This document shows, in pieces, positions 35,805 through 45,010 of a stretch of 64,000 nt of DNA. This DNA comes from Pseudoruegeria sp. SHC-113. Lineage in GTDB: Bacteria > Pseudomonadota > Alphaproteobacteria > Rhodobacterales > Rhodobacteraceae. The number at the start of each line of letters is the position of its first letter. Positions within the stretch are counted from its first letter, which is position 1. Location: contig NZ_JAHUBR010000002.1 in assembly GCF_025376885.1 (NCBI RefSeq), positions 1 to 64,000 on the forward strand, read 5' to 3'. The notes under the pieces were generated by a model. That model made no database searches. It worked only from the letters and a program-made list of their open reading frames with translations, and was not told the origin of the DNA. A program made the translations under genes and the position numbers.

Positions 35805-36619
35805 TGCTGGAAGGCTCTTTGTTCGTCCCGCTGGCGCTTCACGAGCGCGCGTTTTGACATCAGCGAGGCGGTTATCACGCCGACCGTCACGATGGAAATC
35901 ATGATGGTGGACAGCGCGTTGATCTCGGGGCTGACGCCAAGGCGCACGGCCGAGAAGATCTTGATCGGGAGCGTGGTGGAGCTTGGCCCCGAGGTGAAGG
36001 AGGCGATCACCAGATCGTCGAGCGACAGGGTGAAGGCCAGCAGCCAGCCCGAAATCACGGCAGGCGCGATCACAGGCAGGGTAACGGATTTGAAGGCGTC
36101 AAAGGGCGTGCAGCCCAGATCGAGCGCGGCTTCCTCCAGCGAGCGGTCAAAGCTCGCCAGACGGGAAGAGACGACGACCGAAACGTAGCACATCGAAAAG
36201 GTCGTATGCGCCAGCACGATGGTAAAGACGCCCCGCGGCACGTTGAGCGAGATGAACAGCAGCAAGAGCGACAGGCCGGTGATCACCTCTGGCATCACAA
36301 GCGGGGCGTAGATCATGCCGGAAAACAGCGTCCGGCCCCGGAAGCGCCCGGCCCGCACCAGCACATAGGCCGCCATCGTGCCGAGCACCGTGGCCAGCGT
36401 GGAGGACATCACGGCGACCTTGATCGTCACCCAGGCGGCGTCAAGGAAGGCCTGGTTGCGGAACAGCTCGCCATACCATTTGGTGGAGAAGCCGGCCCAG
36501 ACGGTCACAAGCTTGCTTTCGTTGAACGAATAGACAACCAGCACCACCATCGGGATGTAAAGGAAGGCAAAGCCCAGTGTGAGCGCCGTGGCGTTGAACC
36601 ATGTGAACTTGCGGCTCAT
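35801..36619 (-). CDS. potC: Spermidine/putrescine ABC permease, PotC-type
   Basis: A 272-residue inner-membrane permease with six helices. The EAA loop is LEEAALDLGCTPFDAFKSVT, which contacts the ATPase. ATG 36619 overlaps the upstream permease stop (ATGA); reading further upstream gives only that gene in another frame. It forms the channel with PotB. Confidence 0.9.
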   Translation of the reverse strand: MSRKFTWFNATALTLGFAFLYIPMVVLVVYSFNESKLVTVWAGFSTKWYGELFRNQAFLDAAWVTIKVAVMSSTLATVLGTMAAYVLVRAGRFRGRTLFSGMIYAPLVMPEVITGLSLLLLFISLNVPRGVFTIVLAHTTFSMCYVSVVVSSRLASFDRSLEEAALDLGCTPFDAFKSVTLPVIAPAVISGWLLAFTLSLDDLVIASFTSGPSSTTLPIKIFSAVRLGVSPEINALSTIMISIVTVGVITASLMSKRALVKRQRDEQRAFQQ

Positions 36620-37506
36620 TGCTCTGCCTCCCGCTGTTTCTGCTCGTTGCGCTGGAACAGCACGATGGGGATCACGAGGATCAGCAGCAGCACAACGGCC
36701 ACGGCCGAGGCCACGGGCCAGTCGCGGTTGGAGAAGAACTCCTCCCACAGCACCTTGCCGATCATCAGCGTGCGCGAGCCGCCCAGAAGCGAGGGGATCA
36801 CGAACTCACCCAGAGTCGGGATGAAGACAAGGAAAGAGCCCGCGATGACGCCGGGCTTGGCCAGCGGCGCGGTGATCAGCCAGAAGGCCTGCAGACGCGA
36901 GCAGCCCAGATCCTCTGCCGCTTCCAGAAGGCTTCCGTCGATCCGCTCGAGCGAGGCGTAGATCGGCAGGATCATGAAGGGCAGATAGGTGTAGATGATA
37001 CCGATGTAGACGGCCTTGTTGGTGTTCAGGATCTGCAACGGCTCGGCGATGATGCCGATGTTCATCAGGAACTGGTTCAGCAGACCTTCCGTGGAAAGGA
37101 TCCCAATCCAAGCGTACACGCGGATCAGGAACGACGTCCAGAACGGCAGGATCACCAGCATCATCAGCGTCGGGCGCCAGCTTTCATTGGCGTTGGCCAT
37201 GCCATAGGCGATGGGGAAGCCCACGAGCAGACAGCCCAACGTGGAGATCAGCGCGATCTGCAGCGAGGAGAGATAGGCCCGCCAATAAAGATCATCCTGC
37301 GTGAGCCAGACGAAATTCTCGAAATCCAGCTCCGCAAACAGCGCCTTGATCCCGGCCCAACCTTCGGACAGATCGAGCGTCGGCGTGTAAGGCGGAATGG
37401 CGAGGGCCGCGTCCGAGAGCGAGATCTTGAAGACGATCCCGAAGGGCACGAGGAAAAGCGCGAGCAGCCAGAGGTAGGGAACGGCGATGACGGTGAAACG
37501 GCGCAT
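36616..37506 (-). CDS. potB: Spermidine/putrescine ABC permease, PotB-type
   Basis: A 296-residue permease with six helices. The EAA loop is LLEAAEDLGCSRLQAFWLIT, and PTLGEFVIPSLLGGSRT is the C-terminal family block. ATG 37506 has AGGGGGC upstream and lies eight bases after potA. It is in the order potF-potA-potB-potC on the minus strand. Confidence 0.9.
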   Translation of the reverse strand: MRRFTVIAVPYLWLLALFLVPFGIVFKISLSDAALAIPPYTPTLDLSEGWAGIKALFAELDFENFVWLTQDDLYWRAYLSSLQIALISTLGCLLVGFPIAYGMANANESWRPTLMMLVILPFWTSFLIRVYAWIGILSTEGLLNQFLMNIGIIAEPLQILNTNKAVYIGIIYTYLPFMILPIYASLERIDGSLLEAAEDLGCSRLQAFWLITAPLAKPGVIAGSFLVFIPTLGEFVIPSLLGGSRTLMIGKVLWEEFFSNRDWPVASAVAVVLLLILVIPIVLFQRNEQKQREAEQ

Positions 37507-37514
37507 GATGCCCC

Positions 37515-38654
37515 CTAGCTCGCCAGCAGGACGCCGGCGGTCGACGTCCAAGAGAGCCACACCGGATCTTCCCATGTGAAACTGCGGCGCGAGATACGGC
37601 GGTCGTTGGCTGTCTGCGCCTTGATGATCACGCCGCCGGGCAGTTCCACGTGGTAGGTGGAAAGATTGCCGAGATAGGCGATATCAAGGATCTTGCCCTG
37701 CACCGCGTTGGGGCGGTCCTCCGGCTTGTCGGCAGAGATGGCGATTTTCTCGGGGCGGATCGCGAAGAAGCAGCGATCCCCCTTGCCCAGTTCGGTGGCC
37801 GATTTCGCCGTCAGATGCGGCTGGCCTTCCGCCCAGGCGATGGCGTAGCCCTCTTCGCCCGCAGAGGCGATGGTGCCTTCGATGATGTTCACGTCGCCAA
37901 TGAAATCCGCCACATAGGTGGAGTTCGGCGTCTCGTAGATGCGGCCGGGGGTATCGACCTGCACGAGCAGGCCGTCGTTCATCACCGCGATGCGGCTCGC
38001 CACTGTCATGGCCTCTTCCTGATCGTGGGTCACGATCACGAAGGTGGTGCCGGTGCGCTCCTGAATGTCCATCAGTTCAAACTGGGTTTCGGTGCGCAGT
38101 TTCTTGTCGAGCGCGCCGAGCGGCTCATCGAGCAGCAGCAGTTTGGGCGCCTTGGCGAGCGAGCGGGCAAGCGCCACGCGCTGGCGCTGACCGCCAGAAA
38201 TCTGGTGCGGCTTGCGGGAGGCAAACTTGCCCAGCCGCGTGAGCTTGAGCATCTCCTCAACCCGGCCCGCGATCTCGGACTTCGGCATGTCGGAGCGCTT
38301 CAGCCCGAAAGCGATATTGTCGTAGATGGTGAGGTGCGGAAACAGCGCGTAGGACTGGAACATCATGTTCACCGGGCGCTTGTTGGGCGGCACCGGGCCA
38401 ATGTCCTTGCCGGCCAGAAGGATCTTGCCTTCGGTTGGCGTTTCAAAGCCGCCGAGCATCCGCATCATGGTTGTCTTGCCGCAGCCCGATGGCCCCAGCA
38501 GCGCGAAGAACTCTTTCTCGTAGATGTCGAGCGAGAGGGAGTCGATCGCGGTGAACTCGCCGAAGCGCTTCGTCACGTTCTGGAACTGGATGAGGGGTTT
38601 TTCTGCCGGATCGTTCCAGGGTTCGAACACCGGGCGGGGGGCCACTTGCGCCAT
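37515..38654 (-). CDS. potA: Spermidine/putrescine ABC ATPase, PotA-type
   Basis: A 379-residue ABC ATPase. Walker A is GPSGCGKTT, the Q-loop is MMFQSYALFPHLT, the signature is ISGGQRQRVALARSLA, Walker B is LLLLDEPLGALD, and the H-loop is VTHDQEEAM. A C-terminal TOBE regulatory domain (about 285-370) is present. It powers polyamine import. A hairpin lies between it and the binding-protein gene upstream. Confidence 0.93.
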   Translation of the reverse strand: MAQVAPRPVFEPWNDPAEKPLIQFQNVTKRFGEFTAIDSLSLDIYEKEFFALLGPSGCGKTTMMRMLGGFETPTEGKILLAGKDIGPVPPNKRPVNMMFQSYALFPHLTIYDNIAFGLKRSDMPKSEIAGRVEEMLKLTRLGKFASRKPHQISGGQRQRVALARSLAKAPKLLLLDEPLGALDKKLRTETQFELMDIQERTGTTFVIVTHDQEEAMTVASRIAVMNDGLLVQVDTPGRIYETPNSTYVADFIGDVNIIEGTIASAGEEGYAIAWAEGQPHLTAKSATELGKGDRCFFAIRPEKIAISADKPEDRPNAVQGKILDIAYLGNLSTYHVELPGGVIIKAQTANDRRISRRSFTWEDPVWLSWTSTAGVLLAS

Positions 38655-38674
38655 GTCTGCCTCGAAAATTGAAA

Positions 38675-38705
38675 GCGGCCCCGCCCTTCCTCAGGGCGGA
38701 GCCGC
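38675..38705 (-). terminator. Hairpin between potF and potA
   Basis: GCGGC/GCCGC and GCCCT/AGGGC arms (38675-38705) form an imperfect 12-13 bp stem with a 5-base loop just after the potF stop. On the minus strand it is followed by TTTCAATTTT. Such elements usually let the binding protein be made in excess over the permease. Confidence 0.65.
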
Positions 38706-38715
38706 GTTTTTGGGA

Positions 38716-39801
38716 TCAGGAGCCGGATTTCACCTTGGTCCAGAGGCGCGTCACGACGCGCTGGACCTTCGGCTCATAGGGCGAGGTGGTGTAAAGGTTC
38801 TCCAGAGCTTCGGGGCTCGGGTAGATGGCCACGTCACCGATCACATCCTCGTTCAGCAGAGCCTGAGAGGCCTTGTTGCCGTTGGCGTAGTAAACGTAGT
38901 TGGAAGCATCGGCCATGTTCTGAGCATCGAGGATGAAGTTCAGGAACTTGTGGGCACCTTCCGGGTTCGGCGCATCGGCCGGGATGGCCATCTGGTCGAA
39001 CCACATCAGCGCGCCTTCCTTCGGCGCGTAGTACTCGATGGTCACGCCGTTGTCGGCCTCATCGGCACGGTCGCGCGCCTGCAGGATGTCGCCGGACCAG
39101 CCGAAGGCCACGCAGATGTCGCCGTTGGCAAGCGCGGAGATGTACTCGGACGAGTGGAACTTCAGCACGTTCGGCGCCATCGCGGTGAGGATCTCTTCTG
39201 TTTTCGCGATCACGTCCGGGTCCTGGCTGTCCGGATCTTCGCCAAGATAGGCCAGCGCCGCCGGGATCACCTCAACCGGGGCGTCCAGCACATGCACACC
39301 ACAGGCTTTCAGCTTTTCCATATTGGCCGGGTCAAACAGCATGGCGAGCGAGTCGACCGGCGCGTCCGGGCCAAGCACCTCGGCGACCTTCTCGGCGTTG
39401 ATACCGATGCCGGTGGTGCCCCACATGTAGTTGATGGAGTACTGGTTGCCCGGGTCGTATTTGTCGGTGCGATCCTTGATCACGTCCCAGAGGTTCTCGG
39501 CGTTGGACAGCTGCGCGAAATCCAGCGGCTGGAACACGCCAGCGGTGATCTGGCGCTGCAGGAAGGTGCCGGAGGGCACGACCACGTCATAGCCAGTGGA
39601 GCCGGCGAGCAGCTTGGTTTCCAGCACTTCGTTGGAATCGAACACGTCGTAGATCAGCTTGATGCCGGTCTCTTCTTCGAATTTCGTAAGCAGCGCTTCG
39701 TCGATGTAATCCGACCAGTTGTAGACGCGGACTTCTTCCGCGACGGCCGCACCAGCACCTATGGCAAGGGCCAGCGTGGCGGGGACGAGGGTTTTCTTCA
39801 T
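38716..39801 (-). CDS. potF: Polyamine-binding periplasmic protein, PotF/PotD-type
   Basis: A 361-residue substrate-binding protein. The signal peptide ends around residue 21 (AAVA|EEV), followed by the family opening VRVYNWSDYIDE. QYSINYMWGTTGIGIN and VAFGWSGDILQARDRAD are typical of putrescine/spermidine-binding proteins. ATG 39801 gives GGGAG at normal spacing; ATG 39807 would abut it. First gene of the minus-strand polyamine operon, with a TTTTGATCAAAA palindrome upstream. Confidence 0.92.
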   Translation of the reverse strand: MKKTLVPATLALAIGAGAAVAEEVRVYNWSDYIDEALLTKFEEETGIKLIYDVFDSNEVLETKLLAGSTGYDVVVPSGTFLQRQITAGVFQPLDFAQLSNAENLWDVIKDRTDKYDPGNQYSINYMWGTTGIGINAEKVAEVLGPDAPVDSLAMLFDPANMEKLKACGVHVLDAPVEVIPAALAYLGEDPDSQDPDVIAKTEEILTAMAPNVLKFHSSEYISALANGDICVAFGWSGDILQARDRADEADNGVTIEYYAPKEGALMWFDQMAIPADAPNPEGAHKFLNFILDAQNMADASNYVYYANGNKASQALLNEDVIGDVAIYPSPEALENLYTTSPYEPKVQRVVTRLWTKVKSGS

Positions 39802-39865
39802 GTGCATCTCCCGATGTTGAGGCGTGTTATGCGTGGGGCTTTCTTGCCCCTTTCCTTTTTTCGTA

Positions 39866-39877
39866 TTTTGATCAAAA
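39866..39877. promoter_or_regulatory. TTTTGATCAAAA palindrome, candidate operator 1
   Basis: A perfect 12-bp palindrome lies in the divergent potF/regulator region, 65 bases before potF and 92 before the regulator. A TATGAT (39895-39900) nearby could be the -10 of the regulator gene. The same core recurs at 40634-40643 and 40663-40672, next to the other polyamine operon. Binding by the GntR/FCD protein is inferred. Confidence 0.6.
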
Positions 39878-39969
39878 ATCCAAACTCAAGGCAATATGAT
39901 ATTTGCAGCCAACGTGGCGCAGTGCAAATATCAGCCAAGGCAAAGGGTTTCGGATCGCTACGGGAGGGC

Positions 39970-40638
39970 ATGTTAAAAGAGATGGACGAAACGACAAGGA
40001 AAATCCCTGCGCATGAGATCGTCTACCGCCAGATCCGGGAGATGATCCTGTTTGGCGATCTTGCGCCTGCGCAGCCTGTCACCATCCAGGGCCTGGCCGA
40101 GGCGCTCTCCGTCGGCATGACTCCGATCCGTGAAGCCCTGCGCCGCCTGACTGCGGAAGGCGCATTGCTGCCAATGGGCAATCGCCGCATCTGCGTGCCC
40201 GAACTGACCTTGAAAGACCTTGAACAACTGGCCTTCCTGCGGCTCCACGTGGAGCCGGAACTGGCCCGCCAAGCGGCTATTAACATTGATAAACAGGGCA
40301 TCCACACCCTGCGCGCCATCGACAACAATCTCAACGCGGCCATCGATGCGGGCGATGTGGGCGGCTACTTGCGCCACAACCACGCCTTCCACATGCATCT
40401 TTATGGTTTTGCCGAGGCTCCGATTCTGCTGGCCACCGCCGAAGCGCTCTGGCTGCGCGCAGGCCCCTCATTGCGCGTTGTCTGTGGCCGCCACGGCACC
40501 GCCAACCTGCCCGACAAGCACGACGAAGCGCTGGATGCCCTTGCAGAGCGTGCGCCCGACACCGTCTGCGCCGCCATCCGGCAGGACATCCACCAAGGGC
40601 TCGAACAAATCCGGCAGACCTTGAGCGATGAGATTTGA
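39970..40638 (+). CDS. GntR-family (FCD) regulator of polyamine genes
   Basis: A 222-residue transcription factor. The winged helix-turn-helix spans about residues 15-75 (YRQIREMILFGDLAP, TIQGLAEALSVGMTPIREAL, EGALLP). The FCD effector domain covers about 85-215, with likely metal/ligand histidines in RHNHAFHMHLY. It sits between the two polyamine operons, which it probably controls through the TTTGATCAAA sites around it. Starts at 39970 or 39982 are both possible; GGGAGG favours the first. Its stop codon lies inside one of the candidate operators. Confidence 0.85.
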   Translation: MLKEMDETTRKIPAHEIVYRQIREMILFGDLAPAQPVTIQGLAEALSVGMTPIREALRRLTAEGALLPMGNRRICVPELTLKDLEQLAFLRLHVEPELARQAAINIDKQGIHTLRAIDNNLNAAIDAGDVGGYLRHNHAFHMHLYGFAEAPILLATAEALWLRAGPSLRVVCGRHGTANLPDKHDEALDALAERAPDTVCAAIRQDIHQGLEQIRQTLSDEI

Positions 40639-40643
40639 TCAAA
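40634..40643. promoter_or_regulatory. TTTGATCAAA palindrome, candidate operator 2
   Basis: A perfect 10-bp palindrome that includes the TGA stop of the regulator gene. It lies just upstream of the -35 of the second puuA-like operon and about 29 bases centre to centre from candidate operator 3. Confidence 0.6.
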
Positions 40644-40648
40644 ACCGT

Positions 40649-40676
40649 TTGACAGGAATTTTTTTGATCATATTCT
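40649..40676 (+). promoter_or_regulatory. Promoter of second polyamine operon with internal operator
   Basis: TTGACA (40649-40654) and TATTCT (40671-40676) are spaced by 16 bases. Between and overlapping the -10 is TTTGATCATA (40663-40672), a one-mismatch copy of the palindrome seen twice upstream. Repressor binding there would block RNA polymerase. The start codon of the following gene is about 100 bases downstream. Confidence 0.6.
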
Positions 40677-40779
40677 GACGGCAAGCTGACGGTTCGGCGT
40701 AAAATCCGGGCGGTTTCATAACGGCCCGCACCTCCGAGGCGCGAATCAGCAACCGAAACTTGCAACCAACAGGTGCCCT

Positions 40780-42144
40780 GTGACCGCTGACTGGACACAA
40801 TCGCTTCCCGAGGCGTTCCGCGCCTATCAGGGAGAAGGCCGGATCGAAGAGGTGGAATGTATCATTCCCGATCTCACCGGCATGTCGCGCGGCAAATCCA
40901 TGCCGTTCTACAAATTCACCCCGGACAGCACCTTCTTCCTGCCCGTCTCGCTGTTTTACCAAACGATCACCGGCGAATACGTGGACATCGCCGACATCCC
41001 GAACCAGTGGACGGAGATGGACATCCGTCTGCGGCCCGATATGTCCACCGCTTCCGCCGTGCCGTGGGCGGACGACAAAACCTTGCAGGTGATCAACGAT
41101 CTGGAGATGCGGGACGGCACGCCTCTGGCCGTGGCACCGCGAAACGTGCTCAAGCGCGTGCTGGCGATGTATCGCGCCAAGGGCTGGGAGCCCATCGTCG
41201 CGCCGGAGCTGGAATTCTACCTGACCAAGCCCAACGTCGACCCGAACGAGCCGATCGAGCCCCCCGTGGGCCGCACCGGGCGCAAAGGGGCCGGGCGTCA
41301 GGCTTACTCGATGGTGGCCGTGGATGAATACGGCCCGGTGATCGACACGATCTACGATTACGCCGAGGCGCAGGGGCTGGAGCTGGACACGCTGATCCAG
41401 GAAGGCGGCGCGGGCCAGATCGAGATCAACCTGCTGCACGGCGATCCGCTGGCGCTGGCCGATCAGGTTTTCTATTGCAAACGCGCGATCCGAGAGGCGG
41501 CGCTGAAGAACGGCACGTTTGCCACCTTCATGGCCAAGCCCATGCGCGATGAGCCGGGCAGCGCCATGCACATCCACCAGAGTGTCGTGGATGCGAAAAC
41601 CGGGCAGAACATCTTCTCCAACGCCGATGGCAGCGCGTCGGACGCCTTCCTGCATTTCATCGGCGGCAGCCAGAAGCACCTGATGAGCGTGCTGCCCCTG
41701 CTCGCGCCCTATGTGAACAGCTACCGCCGCTTTACCGCCGGACAGAGCGCGCCGACGAACCTTGAGTGGGGCGCGGACAACCGCACCACGGGCCTGCGCA
41801 TCCCCACGTCGGGGCCAGAGGCGCGGCGCGTGGAGAACCGGGTGATCGGTATTGACTGCAACCCCTACCTCGCCATCGCGGCCTCGCTGGCCTGCGGCTA
41901 CCTCGGCATGGTCAACGCCACCGCGCCGCGGCCCGAGGTGAGCGGTGAAGTCTACGCCGGGGAAGCAGAACTGCCCGACAACCTCGGCGATGCGCTCGAC
42001 CTGTTCGAGGGCGACACCGCGGTGCAGGAGGTGCTCGGTGCCGAGTTCTGCACCCTCTTTGACGCCATCAAGCGCGCCGAACTTGAAGAATTCAAACGCG
42101 AAATTTCCCCCTGGGAACGCCAACACCTTCTGCTGAACGTCTGA
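40780..42144 (+). CDS. Glutamine synthetase-family ligase, PuuA-like (copy 2)
   Basis: A 454-residue glutamine synthetase-fold protein starting at GTG 40780. VECIIPDLTGMSRGKSMP opens the domain. PELEFYLTKPNVD, GAGQIEINLLHGD and KPMRDEPGSAMHIHQSVVD mark the active site. VENRVIGIDCNPYLAIAAS is close to the C-terminus. It is a probable gamma-glutamylpolyamine synthetase, clearly paralogous to 34461-35804 but not a recent copy. It is the first structural gene after the candidate operators. Confidence 0.85.
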   Translation: MTADWTQSLPEAFRAYQGEGRIEEVECIIPDLTGMSRGKSMPFYKFTPDSTFFLPVSLFYQTITGEYVDIADIPNQWTEMDIRLRPDMSTASAVPWADDKTLQVINDLEMRDGTPLAVAPRNVLKRVLAMYRAKGWEPIVAPELEFYLTKPNVDPNEPIEPPVGRTGRKGAGRQAYSMVAVDEYGPVIDTIYDYAEAQGLELDTLIQEGGAGQIEINLLHGDPLALADQVFYCKRAIREAALKNGTFATFMAKPMRDEPGSAMHIHQSVVDAKTGQNIFSNADGSASDAFLHFIGGSQKHLMSVLPLLAPYVNSYRRFTAGQSAPTNLEWGADNRTTGLRIPTSGPEARRVENRVIGIDCNPYLAIAASLACGYLGMVNATAPRPEVSGEVYAGEAELPDNLGDALDLFEGDTAVQEVLGAEFCTLFDAIKRAELEEFKREISPWERQHLLLNV

Positions 42145-42169
42145 TCAGCGACAGGACGGAGACACGAGA

Positions 42170-43567
42170 ATGAACATGATTTCCAACCACCTTCCCACCG
42201 AGGAACTGCAGGCGCTGGACGCCGCGCACCACATGCACCCTTTCACCGCGGGCGCACAGCTGGCCAAGAAAGGCGCGCGCGTCATCACCCGCGCCACGGG
42301 TGTCACGCTGACCGACAGCAACGGCATCGAGATCCTTGATGGTATGGCGGGCCTGTGGTGCGTGAACGTGGGCTATGGCCGCGACAGCATCGCCGAAGTC
42401 GCCGCGCGCCAGCTCAAGGAACTGCCCTACTACAACACCTTCTTCCAGACGACCCACGTGCCCGCCATCGCGCTGGCCCAGCGGCTTGCCGAGCTGGCAC
42501 CGGGCGATCTGAACCACGTGTTCTACGCCTCCGGCGGCTCCGATGCGAATGACACCAACCTTCGCCTCGTGCGGCACTATTGGGCGGCCAAGGGCAAGCC
42601 CGAGAAGAAGATCGTGATCAGCCGCAAGAACGCCTACCACGGCTCCACCATGGCCGGCGCAAGCCTTGGCGGCATGCAGCCGATGCACGCGCAGGGCGGT
42701 CTGCCGATTGCCGATATCGTGCACATCGGCCAGCCCAACTGGTGGGCCGAGGGCGGCGAGATGAGCCCGGAAGAGTTCGGCCTCATGCGCGCCCGCGAGC
42801 TGGAAGAGAAGATCGCCGAACTTGGTGAAGATAAGATCGCGGCCTTCATCGCTGAGCCGATTCAGGGCGCGGGCGGCGTGATCGTGCCGCCGTCCACCTA
42901 CTGGCCCGAGATCCAGCGCATCTGTGATGCCCACGACATCCTGCTGATCGCTGACGAGGTGATCTGCGGCTTCGGGCGCACCGGCCAGTGGTTCGGCTCG
43001 CAAACGATGGGCATCCGCCCCGACATCATGACGATCGCCAAGGGGCTTTCCTCGGGCTATGCGCCTATCGGCGGTTCGCTGGTGAGCGACGAGGTGGCCA
43101 ACACGGTGGCCGAGGCTGGCGATTTCAACCACGGCTACACCTACTCCGGCCACCCGGTGGCCTGCGCCATCGCGCTGGAAAACCTGCGCATCATCGAAGA
43201 CGAAAAGCTGGTTGAGAACGTTGCCGTGCACACCGGCCCCTATCTGGCCGAGAAATGGGCGCAGCTTGTCGATCATCCGCTGGTGGGCGAGGCCAAGATC
43301 GTCGGCTTCATGGGCTCCATCGCGATGACCTCCGACAAGGCCTCCCGCGCCGCTTTCGCGGCAGGCTCCGGCACTGCCGGGCTGATCTGCCGCGATCATT
43401 GCTTCGGCAACCAGCTGGTGATGCGCCACGTGGGCGATCGCATGATCATCTCCCCGCCGCTGATCCTGCAGAAGAGCGACGTGGACACGCTGATCGAACG
43501 CGCGGTGAAATCGCTGGATCAGACCCACGCCAAGCTGAAAGCCGAAGGCCTGATGGTCGCCGCGTAA
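42170..43567 (+). CDS. Class III aminotransferase, putrescine-pyruvate type
   Basis: A 465-residue PLP enzyme of the omega-aminotransferase group (SpuC-like). HHMHPFTAGAQLAKKGARVI and LDGMAGLWCVNVGYGRDSIA are typical N-terminal blocks. The PLP-phosphate region is YASGGSDANDTN. The cofactor-binding aspartate is in LLIADEVICGFGRTG, and the Schiff-base lysine in TIAKGLSSGYAPIG. It probably transaminates putrescine or cadaverine with pyruvate to the aldehyde, giving a second route alongside gamma-glutamylation. It follows the ligase by 25 bases. Confidence 0.87.
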   Translation: MNMISNHLPTEELQALDAAHHMHPFTAGAQLAKKGARVITRATGVTLTDSNGIEILDGMAGLWCVNVGYGRDSIAEVAARQLKELPYYNTFFQTTHVPAIALAQRLAELAPGDLNHVFYASGGSDANDTNLRLVRHYWAAKGKPEKKIVISRKNAYHGSTMAGASLGGMQPMHAQGGLPIADIVHIGQPNWWAEGGEMSPEEFGLMRARELEEKIAELGEDKIAAFIAEPIQGAGGVIVPPSTYWPEIQRICDAHDILLIADEVICGFGRTGQWFGSQTMGIRPDIMTIAKGLSSGYAPIGGSLVSDEVANTVAEAGDFNHGYTYSGHPVACAIALENLRIIEDEKLVENVAVHTGPYLAEKWAQLVDHPLVGEAKIVGFMGSIAMTSDKASRAAFAAGSGTAGLICRDHCFGNQLVMRHVGDRMIISPPLILQKSDVDTLIERAVKSLDQTHAKLKAEGLMVAA

Positions 43568-43574
43568 GCAATAA

Positions 43575-43653
43575 GGGCAGCGCCCGCCCCGGGGTGGGAA
43601 GCAAAGCGCCCGCCCATGGGGCGGGGCGGGCGCTGCCCGGCGTGCCGCCGGGC
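43575..43653. repeat. Long inverted-repeat element, copy A
   Basis: A perfect 17-bp inverted repeat (43575-43591 with 43622-43638) spans a 30-base loop, followed by CCCGGCG/CGCCGGG (43636-43642 with 43646-43652). About 50 bases (43603-43653) are closely similar to 46547-46598, so this is a dispersed GC-rich palindromic element. It lies between the aminotransferase and oxidase genes and may attenuate transcription or stabilise the upstream mRNA. Confidence 0.7.
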
Positions 43654-43679
43654 AAACTAAGAATCCTAAGAGGCACGCA

Positions 43680-44984
43680 ATGCTCGACATCCTGACCGCC
43701 AACGACACGCCGGGCCGCTACCCGAAAAGCTGGTACGCCGAGAGCGCCACCGAACTGCCCCCCTTCCCTGCCGCACAAGGCGATCTGACGTGCGATGTCT
43801 GCGTGATCGGCGGCGGCTTCACCGGCCTCTCCGCCGCCCTGCATCTGGCGCGCGCGGGCTATGACGTGGTGCTGCTGGAAGCCCAGCGCGTGGGCTTCGG
43901 CGCCTCGGGGCGCAACGGCGGGCAGGTCGGCACCGGTCAGCGGCTGGAGCAGGACGAGTTGGAAGCGATGCTGGGCAAGGATCACGCCCGCGCGCTCTGG
44001 GATCTTTCGCTCGAGAGTGTGGATCTGGTCAAAACCTTGATCACCGAGGGCGGCATGGACACCGCCTTCACCCCCGGCATCCTGCACGCCGATCACCGCG
44101 CCCGCTACGTGCCCCATTCCAAGGCCTACGCCGAGAAGCTGCAGACCGAATACGGCTACGACAAGATCCGCGCCATCGGCCCCGAGGAGATCCGTTCACT
44201 CGTCGACAGCCCCGCCTACTATGGCGGCAGCCTCGACATGGGCGGCGGCCACATCCACCCGCTGCGCTACGCCTTCGGCCTTGCCCGCATGGCGCAAGAC
44301 GCCGGGGTGCGCCTCTATGAACAAAGCACCGTAACAGGGATCGACATGGCCGAACCGGCCATCGTCTCCACCGCTCAAGCCAAAATCACCGCGCGTTTCG
44401 TGGTGATGGGCTGCAACGGCTATCTGGGCAATCTCGACGGGCAGGTCGCGCCGCGCGTCATGCCGATCAACAATTACATCCTCGCCACCGAACCGATGAG
44501 CGAGGAGGCCGCCGAAAAGCTGATCGCCCACAACCACGCCGTGGCCGACAGCAAATTCGTGATCAACTACTTCCGCTTTTCTGAGGATCGCCGCCTGCTC
44601 TTTGGCGGCACCGAAAGCTACGGCTACCGCTTCCCCGCGGACATCGCCGCCAAGGTGCGCAAGCCGATGCTCGAGATCTTCCCGCAACTGGCCGAAACGC
44701 GGGTCGATTACGCCTGGGGCGGAACGCTCGGCATCACCATGAATCGCATGCCCCATTTCGCCCGCCTGCGCGGCCATGTGCTCTCGGCGAGCGGCTATTC
44801 CGGCCACGGCGTGGCCATGGCGACGCTGGGAGGCAAACTGGCGGCGGAAACGGTACAGGGCCAAGCCGAACGCTTCGATATCATGGCGCAGGTGCCCACC
44901 CGGCGCTTCCCCGGCGGGGTGGCCATGCGCCATCCGCTGCTGGTGCTGGCCATGGTCTATTTCGCCCTGCGCGACAAACTTTAG
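43680..44984 (+). CDS. FAD-dependent amine oxidase, PuuB-like (copy 2)
   Basis: A 434-residue DAO-family flavoprotein. The FAD motif is VCVIGGGFTGLSAALHLA (about residues 40-57). LLEAQRVGFGASGRNGGQV and the C-terminal SASGYSGHGVAMATLGG match gamma-glutamylputrescine oxidases. It has the same fold and probable reaction as copy 1 but is substantially diverged, so the two may prefer different polyamines. It follows repeat copy A and precedes the aldehyde dehydrogenase by 26 bases. Confidence 0.84.
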   Translation: MLDILTANDTPGRYPKSWYAESATELPPFPAAQGDLTCDVCVIGGGFTGLSAALHLARAGYDVVLLEAQRVGFGASGRNGGQVGTGQRLEQDELEAMLGKDHARALWDLSLESVDLVKTLITEGGMDTAFTPGILHADHRARYVPHSKAYAEKLQTEYGYDKIRAIGPEEIRSLVDSPAYYGGSLDMGGGHIHPLRYAFGLARMAQDAGVRLYEQSTVTGIDMAEPAIVSTAQAKITARFVVMGCNGYLGNLDGQVAPRVMPINNYILATEPMSEEAAEKLIAHNHAVADSKFVINYFRFSEDRRLLFGGTESYGYRFPADIAAKVRKPMLEIFPQLAETRVDYAWGGTLGITMNRMPHFARLRGHVLSASGYSGHGVAMATLGGKLAAETVQGQAERFDIMAQVPTRRFPGGVAMRHPLLVLAMVYFALRDKL

Positions 44985-45010
44985 AAACGCAAAAACCAAG
45001 GGAGGGTTGC

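Noticed and set aside
38524-39969. N-terminal extension of the GntR/FCD regulator frame across the potF region
   Set aside because: The frame is merely open antisense to potF; the regulator's winged-helix begins after 39970, where a Shine-Dalgarno occurs.
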